Shown here piece after piece: positions 34,901 through 44,911 of a stretch of 64,000 bases of DNA. Source of the DNA: Hypericum androsaemum. Taxonomy: Eukaryota; Streptophyta; Magnoliopsida; Malpighiales; Hypericaceae. The notes beneath the pieces were generated by a model. It did not search any database. It was given only the letters and a program-made list of their open reading frames with translations, and was not told where the DNA came from. The number at the start of each line of letters is the position of its first letter. The first letter of the stretch is position 1. The position numbers were made by a program, and so were the translations under genes. The DNA lies in NCBI GenBank assembly GCA_963995505.1, contig OZ023185.1:13341691-13405690 (forward strand), in the 5' to 3' direction.

Positions 34901-35675
34901 CATGCTGCAACTCATATCTGGAGCACCAGATCCGTCAGCAGAACATCTCCCATAACTAACAACCAGATCACAAATCCGTTCACATGGCTCAATGAAACCG
35001 ACCGACTATAACCTTTTCTCATTCAAAAAACTACTAAAGATAAACTAAACTACGTATGAGTATTCCAGTTGCATTATTATTATTATTATTATTATTATCA
35101 TCATCATCATCATCAAGGGTAGGGTAGAGGAGGATCAGAGGAAGACGCAACAAACCGCACTTCGCTGCTGATTCAGCCCACCGTTGCAACGAACACGCAA
35201 GAATCCGTTAGTCTCTTTTGGAGGAGCTGTTTCCACAATGCAAGTAAGTAGTACACCAATCATAATTCAAAAATTAAAACTGTGAATAAAACCCCAAACA
35301 AAAAAAGAAAATCACAAATAAAAGCAACAAACACAAAAAAGTTCCAATAGCTTACGTGGCCAGTCAGACCTCGGCGCGGAAGACGGCCGCCACCCACCGG
35401 AATCCGCAGTGTTCCACAAATCCTCCACACTTACCTAATTTCCAATTTCCTTTATTATAAGAAAAAAAAAGTAATAAAACATTAAGGAAAAAAAAAGGGG
35501 GGCGGAAGAGGACCTTGGAGGGGGCAGAGGAGGATCCGAATCCGCCGCCGGAGAGGGTGGCGGAGAAGAGCAAGGAGAGGGTGCAGACGAGCAGCACGGC
35601 GACCGCCACCGACAGCTTCGCGAGGCTGCCCCTCACCGCGTGGTGCTTGTGGTGGGCCCCTCCCGCCCTCCTCAT
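31998..35675 (-). CDS. Plant protein O-fucosyltransferase family (GDP-fucose dependent)
   Basis: Eight exons on the minus strand with matching phases: 35514-35675, 35356-35434, 35156-35226, 34663-34751, 33669-33792, 33279-33562, 32808-32937 and 31998-32618; product 519 residues. The N-terminus is short and basic, then one membrane anchor (about 20-42, LSVAVAVLLVCTLSLLFSAT), giving a type II Golgi protein. The catalytic part shows family blocks: RVRCNGGLNQQRSA, ICNAVLAARIMNATLVLPEL, YLTPFSHRLAEEID, the nucleotide-sugar region HLRFEMDMLAFAG, IYLAAGELFGG and FMPTYDGPSNFANNLLGHR. The tail FYTNSWPECFC is also typical. The family transfers fucose in the secretory pathway; the acceptor is not known from sequence. 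A long-TIR element begins 209 bases upstream of the ATG. Confidence 0.93.
35072..35116. repeat. (ATT)n(ATC)n microsatellite
   Basis: Trinucleotide runs in intron 3 of the O-fucosyltransferase gene, about 40 bases past its donor. Confidence 0.9.
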
Positions 35676-35884
35676 GTCTCTCTAGGCTGGCTGGGAAAGA
35701 AAGTGTGTGATGAGATCAGACGCACACCCGGCTAACTGTGTACGGCAGACTTGAGATCCTTTTCACCTAATTTTGGAAAGGGGCAGTTTGGTATTGCATA
35801 TTAAATGGCACTGGAGTGCATTTTAAATGGTTTAGCTTTTGTACACTTCTGTGAGGAAGTGAGACTTTTTTGTGATAATTTGTT

Positions 35885-37004
35885 GGGAAAAGTGCACTTT
35901 AGTACCCTGTGGTATCGCGAAAAATCCCGTCAGTACCATGTGGTTTAAAACGTATCAATTGAGTCATACTTATTCCAATTAACATCAATTAGAGGCCCGG
36001 GCAGCTGCCCGGACCTGCCCGAACCTACCCGACCGCTGCCCGAACCACGTGGCCAGCCACGTCACCAAAATTTGATGACGTGGCGCCACGTGGACATCCT
36101 CCTCCTCCGCCTCCTCCTCCGCCTCCTCCCCTCCTCCGCCTCCTCCCCTCCGCCTCCTCCTCCGCCTCCTCCCCTCCTCCGCCTCCTCCCCCTCCTCCTC
36201 CTCCTCCGCCTCCTCCCCTCCTCCGCCTCCTCCCCTCCTTCTCCTCCTCCCGCGTACTCCTCCTCCCCTCCTCCTCCTCCTCCCCCCGCTTCCTCCTCCT
36301 CCTCCTCCCCCCGCTTCCTCCTCCTCCTCCTCCTCCCCCCGCGTCCTCCTCCTCCTCCCCTCCCCCGCCTCCCTCCTCCTCCTCCCCCCGCGTCCTCCTC
36401 CTCCCCCCGCGTCCTCCTCCTCCCCCCGCGTCCTCCTCCTCCTCCTCCTCCCCCCGCGTCCTCCTCCTCCTCCTCCTCCCCCCGCGTCCTCCTCCTCCTC
36501 CCCACGTCCTCCTCATCCTCCTCCCCCGCTTCCTCCTCCTCCTCCTCCTCCCCCCGCGTCCTCCTCCTCCTCCTCCTCCCCACGTCCTCCTCCTCCTCCT
36601 CCTCCTCCTCCCCCGCTTCCTCCTCCTCCTCCTCCTCCCCCGCGTCCTCCTCCTCCTCCCCCGCTTCCTCCTCCTCCTCCTCCCCCCGCGTCCTCCTCCT
36701 CCTCCCCCGCTTCCTCCCCCCGCGTCCTCCTCCTCCTCCTCCTCCCCCCGCGTCCTCCTCCTCCTCCTCCTCCCCGCCTCCTCCTCCTCCTCTTGGTGAT
36801 GTGGCACCACGTCATCAAAATTGGTGACGTGGCTGCCATGTGGCCCGGGCAGGGCTCGGGTAGGTTCGGGCAGGTCCGGGCAGCTGCCCGGGCCTCTAAT
36901 TGATGTTAATTGGAATAAGTATGACTCAATTGATACGTTTTAAACCACAGGGGTACTGACGGGATTTTTTGCGATACCACAGGGTACTAAAGTGGACTTT
37001 TCCC
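35885..37004. mobile_element. Long-TIR MULE-like element with GGA/CCT core, copy 1
   Basis: 1,120 bp. A perfect 9-bp target duplication TAATTTGTT lies at 35876-35884 and 37005-37013. Terminal inverted repeats of about 205-210 bp (35885-36092 and ~36794-37004) are about 95% identical by eye and start GGGAAAAGTSCACTTTAG. Each arm holds a 16-bp palindrome (35997-36012 in the left arm, centre CAGCTG) and several ACGT motifs (CCACGTGG, TGACGTGGC). The core, ~36093-36791, is (CCT)n runs broken by CCCCCGCGT and CCCCGCTT spacers. Nothing resembles a transposase. Nine-base duplications point to a Mutator-type transposase acting in trans. Confidence 0.92.
36093..36791. repeat. CCT/GGA minisatellite core
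   Basis: Almost pure pyrimidine on the plus strand. (CCT)3-8 blocks alternate with short G-containing spacers. Every frame is open on both strands for 170-260 codons because the units contain no stop, so these frames are not genes. Such sequence can form triplex or G-quadruplex structures. Confidence 0.9.
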
Positions 37005-37036
37005 TAATTTGTTTGTGTCTTCTTGACCTTTCACAT

Positions 37037-37236
37037 NNNNNNNNNNNNNNNNNNNNNNNNNNNNNNNNNNNNNNNNNNNNNNNNNNNNNNNNNNNNNNNN
37101 NNNNNNNNNNNNNNNNNNNNNNNNNNNNNNNNNNNNNNNNNNNNNNNNNNNNNNNNNNNNNNNNNNNNNNNNNNNNNNNNNNNNNNNNNNNNNNNNNNNN
37201 NNNNNNNNNNNNNNNNNNNNNNNNNNNNNNNNNNNN
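37037..37236. other. Assembly gap, 200 N
   Basis: Exactly 200 undetermined bases, probably a placeholder of unknown true size. It falls where the left arm and most of the core of element copy 2 should be. Confidence 0.98.
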
Positions 37237-37541
37237 GAGGAGGAGCGGAGAGGAGGACGCGGAGAGGAGGAGGAGGACGCGAAGGAGGAGGAGGAGGAGA
37301 GGAGGAGGAGGAGGAGGGAAGGAGATGGATCTCCACGTGGTGCCACGTCATCAAAATTTGGTGACGTGGCTGGCCACGTAGTCCGGGCAGGGTTCGGGCA
37401 GGTCCGGGCAGGTCCGGGCAACTGCCCGAGGACCTTTTTTATGTTAATTGGAATAAGTATGACTCGATTGATCGGTTTTTTACCACAGGGTACTAAAGTA
37501 ATTTTAGGCGATACCACAGGGTACTAAAGTAGACTTTTCCC
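37237..37541. mobile_element. Long-TIR MULE-like element, copy 2 (right part only)
   Basis: GGA-rich core end (37237-37325), then a full right arm ending CTTTTCCC at 37541. The arm is of the subtype seen in copy 4 (GATCGGTTTTTTACCACAGG) rather than copies 1 and 3. The left arm is in the gap. The following nine bases, TAATCTAAA, should reappear in the gap as target duplication. Confidence 0.82.
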
Positions 37542-38001
37542 TAATCTAAAACCAGAGTTAGGGGTTTGAAAATCTTTAGATTAGGATTAAATTTGAAGTT
37601 TTTACTTTACCACGTCAACGTCACTTAAGAGAGAGAAATACGACGTGGCGTTGACATGGGAAGACCATGCGGGACAAACTAACCCTGATTAAAAAATTGT
37701 CACCAAAAGTGTCAATTTAGGAAACCTCTGTCACCAAAAGTGTTACTTCGAAAATCTCCATCGCCAAAGTGAACAAAGCTAAACCACATGGTACTAAGTT
37801 AAGAACTCGTGAAACTATATGGTATACTAAAGTAAACTTTTTCCAAAATAAATGACATACAATGATATAAGAATGTGGTTTTTTTTTACCGACAACTACT
37901 TAGATCAACATATGAGGGAGTTATTCTAGCTTAACTAGGTCTCGAGTTCGACTTTTTGGAAACACAATAGTGTTAAAAACTTGTTGGGAGAGCTTGACAC
38001 A
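37542..38001. other. Spacer with MULE-like relic and dispersed repeat copy 3
   Basis: Text around 37780-37845 (CATGGTACTAAG, GGTATACTAAAGTAAAC) resembles degraded ends of the same element family. About 37890-37998 is an inverted copy of the repeat at 25419 and 26250. No gene is seen. Confidence 0.5.
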
Positions 38002-38010
38002 TTTTAAATT

Positions 38011-38969
38011 GGGAAAAGTCCACTTTAGTACCCTGTGGTATCGCGAAAAATTCCGTCAGTACCCTGTGGTTTAAAACGTATCAATTGAGTCATACTTATT
38101 TCAATTAACATCAATTAGAGGCCCGGGCAGCTGCCCGGACCTGCCCGAACCTACCCGAGCGCTGCCCGGGCCACGTGGCAGCCACGTCACCAATTTGATG
38201 ACGTGGTGCCACGTCACCAAGAGGAGGAGGAGGAGGAGGAGGAGGCGGGGGGAGGAAGCGGGGGAGGAGGAGGAGGACGCGGGGGGAGGAGGAGGAGGAG
38301 GAGGAAGCGGGGAGGAGGAGGAGGACGCGGGGGGAGGAGGAGGAAGCGGGGGAGGAGGAGGAGGAGGAGGACGCGGGGGGAGGAGGAGGAGGAGGAGGAA
38401 GCGGGGGAGGAGGAGGAGGAGGACGTGGGGAGGAGGAGGAGGACGCGGGGGGAGGAGGAGGACGCGGGGGGAGGAGGAGGAGGAGGAGGAAGCGGGGGAG
38501 GAGGAGGAGGAAGCGGGGGAGGAGGAGGAGGACGCGGGGGGAGGAGGAGGAGGAGGAGGAAGCGGGGGAGGAGGAGGAGGAGGAAGCGGGGGGAGGAGGA
38601 GGAGGAGGAGGGGAGGAGGAGTACGCGGGAGGAGGAGAAGGAGGGGAGGAGGCGGAGGAGGGGAGGAGGCGGAGGAGGAGGAGGAGGGGAGGAGGCGGAG
38701 GAGGGGAGGAGGCGGAGGAGGAGGCGGAGGGGAGGAGGCGGAGGAGGGGAGGAGGCGGAGGAGGAGGATGTCCACGTGGCGCCACGTCATCAAATTTTGG
38801 TGACGTGGCTGGCCACGTGGTTCGGGCAGTGGTCGGGCAGGTCCGGGCAGCTGCCCGGGCCTCTAATTGATGTTAATTGGAATAAGTATGACTCAATTGA
38901 TACGTTTTAAACCACATGGTACTGACGAAATTTTTCGCGATACACAGGGTACTAAAGTGCACTTTTCCC
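38011..38969. mobile_element. Long-TIR MULE-like element with GGA core, copy 3
   Basis: 959 bp with a perfect 9-bp target duplication TTTTAAATT (38002-38010 and 38970-38978). Arms match copy 1. The core (~38220-38767) is GGA on the plus strand, so it is inverted relative to copy 1. Together the two copies form a ~1-kb-arm inverted repeat separated by about 1 kb plus the gap. Confidence 0.92.
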
Positions 38970-38978
38970 TTTTAAATT

Positions 38979-39370
38979 AGTTAGCCTAATGGGTCCAGAT
39001 ACCATATGGTTAAACCAAAAAAAGAAAATAAATTTTTCTTTATTTTTGAACTCATCTCGCAATCTGATCAATTGTAGTCACAGATTTTTCATTACGTACA
39101 CGCATTTAGAGAATTTTTTTAGGAGGTTACCTTTTTAATCTTGATAATATTATCAAATCATTTCAATTTTTAACATATTTGATGTATTACAACTTATCAG
39201 CAGAGAAAATATAGGTGACCATCTACGTACAAGATCCGAGATGATGTTATACACGAGATAGTCATGTATCAAGATAAAGTATGTCGAACTAAAAGTATAA
39301 GAAAATGGAAGAAGAGAAATGATGCCTAAACTAAAGCAACGCACTTTCACCAGTTTCCTCACTGCGCCAC
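38979..39370. other. AT-rich spacer
   Basis: No gene or clear repeat is seen. Confidence 0.5.
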
Positions 39371-42120
39371 TTGTTACAAAATTCAGGAAACAAAATAACA
39401 CCACACTTTGATAACCCACCGGAATGTGTCGCCGAGATGGATACAGACCATTCAACCAAAATCTCATCGGATAAACCCCCGAATTTAATAAAAACTTTTT
39501 TTCGAGATAAACCTGTAGCATCTCCCTCCCTGCAACCTGGGCTCAACTCCAACTTAGACCTGATCAGGAAAAGCTTGGTACGAATACAAAAGGTGGTTGG
39601 ACCATTTAACCAGCCACGAGATGATATCCACCCATCGATGATCACTGAACTCAAGGCTCAATGGACTATATGCGTAAAGGTGAAGATCCTCGGCCGATTC
39701 TTGAGGTTACAGAATATGGACAGGAGGGTTAGAACACCCTGGAAGCCTAGGCAACATGGTTTTAATCGCCCTGATGAACGACCATAACTTGGCAATATTT
39801 GAACTCATGGCTGATCGGGACTGAGTGCTAAAAGAGGGACCATGAACCATCCTCGGTCGCTATTTGACGATGAGGAAATGTTCACCAGAGTTCAACCCTG
39901 CCACTTTCATCTGCACCTCGACGATGGCTTAGATCTGGATCTCAGGCTTACCCTTCTTCCTCTATATGCTCCAGTCCTCATGGCCATTGCCAAGGCCATC
40001 GAAAAGCCGGTATGCATAGACAATAACATGATCTCTGCCCAGTGTGGCCGGTATGCATACGTGTACATAGAACTCAACCTCAACGACCCACTTTCCAGCG
40101 TACTTATTATCAATGGTTGTCGATTCCATGTTGAATATGAGGGCTTACACGTAATGTGCCTCCGATGCGGCCGGTATGGCCGCCGGAATGAGGCGTGCCC
40201 CGTTACCTCTTATCCCATGGCTCCTAAGACAAACGAAGGCACTGTGACTACACTCGAAGCAACTGGCTGCAACTGGAATCACCTCACCACACGAGCCTTT
40301 TATGGCGCAACATCTAGAACCAGCACGCCCAGTAACCATTGACATGACTAAAGCCACTCTGGGCCACTAGATGACGGTGGTTCGCATGCAGCGTTAGCCA
40401 CCGCTATGAGACAGCGAGTGCCTCAACGAAAAATTAAGTCATGGTCCTCACCGAACCTATAGCCTCAAATAGTTCACCTAACTCTAAGACCCCCTACGGT
40501 GCCATTCCCAACAACCCTGCTAAGCGTGAAGCAACCCATTTCTATTATGGGTCCCCAATTCAGAAAATTAGGGCACGATCGCCTATGACTGTAACAAGAA
40601 AGGAACACCTACAGAAGAGAACCAAACCTAACAACTCATGAGAACTCAGTCAGACCATAACGGTCAAATGTTTCCTCTTCTTTTTTTTCTTTTTTTTTAG
40701 AGAATAATGTTTTCTCTTTTAGCTCTCAAACCCTGCCTTCTCCCTATGTTTCCTCTATTTCTCTCATTTTTACTCCTAATAATAGCCATGTGACTCTTCC
40801 ATCTGATTCTAACCCACTTGCAGCCTTTAAGTCTTTGACTTCCCAAGCGCAGCCCAAAAATGAAAAAGCCAAATTAGTTTTGGCTCCATCCAAACTGAGC
40901 CAGGCCTCGTTGAAAGCTAAGGCCCAATTAGAGGAATCCTCCTATGATGATGTGAGATTCTCCATAACTAAGAAATAGTCCCGATTTGCTTGGTGCCTGG
41001 GCCTTAAGCCCGTTCAGCCTCCTCATGCGGCTAGGCCCGAAGAAGCCCAACCTTCGGAGCACCAAGGAGACCCCTCTACCGGCCTACCTGACTTAGCTTA
41101 AAATGCTTCCAAAGGTGACTTGCCTAAGCCCAACCAGCCTACTCCTTTCCGAAGCCCTACATCAGCTAATATTTGGAAAACTTATTTTTTCGCTTTCAAT
41201 GATTTGATGGCATGCTGATGGCTGTAGAGATGGAGATGCCGCCTCTTAGTCAGGCATTACCACCCCCCCCCCCCCCCCCCCAAATCATCTTATAGGCATA
41301 GGAGTTTGCTCGAGTTTTGGCAGACCAGATTATTCCACCTCTCTTAGACGCAAGATTCAGGTCTCTTAGAAGCGACCCCCGGATGAAGCTTCAATAGGCA
41401 TCCCAGGACTTAAGTGTACGACTTTGCCAAGAGCGTCGAGAGCTATACCTCATTCGCTGCTGAGCTCTGGGCACTCATTCTCGGCCTGGAGTTGACTTGG
41501 GAGAGAAGATTCCTGAGAGTCCATGTGGGAGTGGATTCGTCATTGGCCATCCTCTGTGTGGGATGCGACGTTGATCGAGATCAACCTTTGGCAACCCTGG
41601 CCTTTAGGGCTCGAGAGCTACTTGTAAGGGATTGGGAGATCGACATCTAACATATCTGGAGTGACGGCAACCGACTGGCGGACGCGTTCTCGAATCGTGC
41701 CTTGGAGAATTCATATGACCATTTTGTATTTGATGTACCTTTATCTTCTTGTATTGGTGTGTATGTTGATGACTTATCGGGAGTTAGCCTTCCTCAATGT
41801 ACTCATAAAAGTTTGTGATAGGGACGGCGCTGAATCAAGTTTAGCAATATAAAAGTCAAAGCAGTTTTCTACTTTGCCGAGGTGATATTTCCCTTACGCG
41901 GATTTTTCTCACTGGGTTTTGCCGCGAGTGGGTTTTACCAAGGCCGAGGATCGCAACATCAAAAAAGGACATTTTACGCCGAGTAGCAGGCATTACAATG
42001 ATAAGGTAGATAGACCTTTATTTATGATGTTAGGTAGAAGTTAGGATACTATTTAGGATGTAATTATTTTTTTCATATTTATATATATAAGGGCTCGTTC
42101 CTCCATCTAAAAAAAATGTC
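39371..42120 (+). mobile_element. Decayed LINE with large internal deletion
   Basis: Frames at 39371-39787 and 39842-40342 carry plant LINE ORF1 traits: a DUF4283-like part, then the NNMISAQCGRYAYVYIEL and FHVEYEGLHVMCLRCGRYG segment that leads into a zinc knuckle (residual C, C, H lost). At 41414-41800 the RNase H-like end of ORF2 appears (AAELWALILGLELTWERRF, then IWSDGNRLADAFSNRAL after a stop). No endonuclease or reverse transcriptase lies between, so several kilobases were deleted; the junction is close to a C19 run at 41263-41281. An A-rich tail is at 42109-42116. Several stops break every frame. A target duplication was not found. Confidence 0.78.
41263..41281. repeat. C19 homopolymer in the LINE relic
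   Basis: Nineteen C at or near the point where LINE ORF1 sequence gives way to the RNase H region. Confidence 0.9.
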
Positions 42121-42442
42121 TATCTCGCTAAAATGTTAAACATTAGTGATTAATTTATATACCTTTATTCACAATGTATCAAATTAAAAAATTGTCTAAA
42201 ACCGAAAAAATCTAATAATTTGTACCTTCAAATTCAATGTAGCTCAAAATTATATACATGGGTGCCGAGGAGTTTGTGCCTTCTATTGCTAAACTAATTT
42301 TTTAAAGGTAAATTTTACTCCATAATTATATTATATTAGTGAGAATTTGAAATCAGACCTCCTTGAACTTGTCAATGTCTTGTGCTATTAGACTATACAC
42401 ATTGTCTTAAAAAAATTAGAGTTCTAATTTCCAAATAAAAGA
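42121..42442. other. AT-rich spacer
   Basis: No gene. It contains AAAAAAATTAGAGTTCTAA (42409-42427), which recurs at 43993-44012 on the far side of the next element. Confidence 0.5.
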
Positions 42443-43992
42443 GAAAATTTACTTTACTAATCTGTAATATAGTCAATTATTACTTGGGTACCTTGTAATT
42501 TTAAAACTATCAAATCGATCAAACTTATTTCAATTTTTATCACTTAGAGGTCCATTGATCTGGCTCACAATTTTTTGGACAAACACCATCATTTTGCCGC
42601 CTATGTGGAGTGCCACATTAGTAATGACTCAAATTAGTCGTTATTGACGTGGCGATGAATAATTAGTACCAAAGTTGTTTATAATTTTTCTGAAAATTTC
42701 TTAACCTCTCCTCTCTCATTCTCTCTCTTCTTACGATGCCATGTTCATCTTCAACCTCGAGTCTTCCCCATCTTCAACCAAACAACAACAATTGGACCCA
42801 ACTAAATACAACATCCAAAAACCACAAAATCTAATTCCTCATTGAAACCAAATCACACAACAATGAGACGCAAACAAAACCAACCATTCTCTTGATTTTC
42901 TATCCCTATTTCTCTATTCATTAAAAAAACTATATTTCTCTCCGTCTCAATCTTCTCCTTTTTTTTCCCTTTCCTTGTTCTGATCCAACGATCTATTCTT
43001 CCCTTATAAATTCTCTATTCGCTTAAAGTCTGATTCTTTTTCGGTGGGTTTGATAACACATGGCGCACGCTTATTGAAGGTACTCGGATGCAAAGTTCTT
43101 CAGAATTAGGGTTTCGTGATTCCTCCCGTTGGTAGCAATCCCGCGAAGTTCTTTTCTCAATTCCCTGTTTGAGGTTCCTGGTTGCGTGTTGAATTGCGGG
43201 ATGAAGTTGGGTTTCTTGCTTTGCCTGTTCTTTTTCGGGTTTCGCTAAACTCTTTGAACAGATGACGGGGAAAGAATTGATTTTGACCAGTTTAGGAATA
43301 TAAGAGTCGATTATTTATGAGAGTCCACCGATTTAGTAGCCCAGTGATTATGCATTACTGACCATTTTGCTTGTTAATAATGTTCATCTCTACGTAAGCA
43401 GCAAATGAGAATTTGAGGTTTACCTTAGGATTAGAAATCCCAAACGGCTAATATTGTGCTGACTAAAAATAGTTATTAACTTAATATATAGTTAATAATC
43501 TTGTTAGTAAGCTGCCGCCGAGAGTGTTGTGTGGAAGAAATTGGGGAGCTATTTGGTCAAGAACATCAAGAGAATACTTGAGTTTGTTTGGGTCTCATTG
43601 TTGTGTAATTTGGTTTGAGGAATTAGATTTTTGGGTGTTGTGTTTGGATGAGGAAGAAAATGGGAAGGTTGAAGATGAACATGGCATTAGAAGAAGAAAG
43701 AGAATGGGAGAGGGGAGGGGAGGTTAAGGAATTTTATAAAAATTATAAACAAATTAGGTAATAATTTGATAATTTTATACATTGTCACGTTAGTAACGAC
43801 TAATCCGGGTCACTATCGCGTGGCACTCCACATAGGTGTTAAAACGACGTCGTTTGTCCAAAAATCATGAACCGGACTTGGGGACCTCTAAGTAATAAAA
43901 ATTAGATTAAGTTGGACCGGTTTGATAGTTTTAGAACTACAAAGTACTCAATAATAATCAGTGCTACCACATGGTATTAAAGTAAACTTTTC
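42443..43992. mobile_element. Long-TIR MULE-like element, Pack-MULE candidate
   Basis: About 1.55 kb with inverted arms of roughly 430-450 bp (42443-~42890 and ~43560-43992), some 80% identical by eye. Shared landmarks in both orientations include ACTTAGAGGTCC, CTATGTGGAGTGCCAC and CCATGTTCATCTTCAACC. The outer ends resemble the GGA-core family. The middle (about 42900-43555) has mixed composition like a plant gene leader, including TTCAGAATTAGGGTTTCGTG, with no matching partner in the arms, so it may be a captured host fragment. I found no clean 9-bp duplication; instead a 19-bp direct repeat flanks it. Confidence 0.62.
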
Positions 43993-44167
43993 AAAAAAAA
44001 TTAGAGTTCTAACTTCTACGTCCTTAATCACGCCGACATTAACCTAATAAAATGCCGAAGAGTAAACAAAATCCCCAAATCCAAACTTACCACCAGCGGA
44101 AATCGGAGTGGTGCTCCCGCGAACTAAACCCTAAAAAAACCAAAAAGGAGCATCCAGATACAGGAAA

Positions 44168-44911
44168 ATGGGATCCGCCGGCGCCCGGTGCCTCCTCGCC
44201 CGCCGCTTCTTCTCCGCGAGGGCCCACGACTTCGCGGGGCCCACCCCGTTCGTGGGGAGCTGGGACCCGCCGAGGACCCCGAGGGAGGCGGAGGCGAGGC
44301 TGGCCCACCTGAGGAGGGAGTACAAGAAGCAGGTCAAGGAGGTCCGCAAGGGTTTCATCGAGGAGGTGGAGCAGATGCGCCTCGACAAGCACCGCCGCGA
44401 CCAGGCCCGCCGGGAGGCTATCGGGGCCGCCAACGACGAGCGCAAGCGGGCCAAGGTCGAGGCCGCCAAGCTCCGGGCCCGCGAGACCCAGGAGGCCCAA
44501 CAGCAGCTCCGCCTCACCCTCGTACGATCATCCCTTGCTCCTCTCTCTGCTTTCGATTTTTCTTCGCCGGAAAATGACTTCCCACATTGTTAATTTTAGA
44601 TATTTACTCAATGAAAAGAGTGTTTATTTAGGTTGCAAATTTTAGAAACTGCTATTATCGGATCGGGGGAATGTTTTTCGGTGAAACAAAGGTGTGTGTT
44701 TGTTTCTAGAGTTGATGGTTTTTGATCCGTGCGGATGCAGTTGAAGGAAAGGGCGGAGAAGCTGGAGATGTGGAGGATGGTGGAAAGCAAGAGGATAGAG
44801 AAAAGCAAGGAGAAGAAGGAGCAGCTTCGCCTCCAGAGTTCCCGTTGGATTGACGACTCCGAGCTGGAAAAGAAGATTTTGGAAGGAATGGTTGATGTCA
44901 CATCACTCTGA
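44168..44911 (+). CDS. Small basic coiled-coil protein, probably mitochondrial; family not recognised
   Basis: Two exons, 44168-44521 and 44741-44911, both phase 0, give 174 residues. The first 25 residues (MGSAGARCLLARRFFSARAH) are Arg-rich, lack acids and contain RRFFSAR, a typical mitochondrial presequence with cleavage context. FVGSWDPPRTPREAEARL follows. Residues about 45-160 are almost all Glu, Lys, Arg, Ala and Gln and should form a long helix or coiled coil. The end reads SRWIDDSELEKKILEGMVD. Exon 1 is extremely GC-rich (around 70%), exon 2 is not, like first exons of other genes here. Small subunits of the mitochondrial ribosome can look like this, but I have no family match and do not assign a function. 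Confidence 0.85.

Noticed and set aside
36025..36839. Long open frames on both strands (up to 261 codons) of Pro/Ser/Leu or Gly/Arg/Glu
   Set aside because: They are open only because the GGA/CCT array contains no stop codons in any frame; the composition follows the trinucleotide repeat and no start context or domain exists. The same applies to 38101-38910 and 58897-59723.
36987..37517. Open frames that run through the N gap
   Set aside because: They consist largely of undetermined residues and low-complexity repeat ends.
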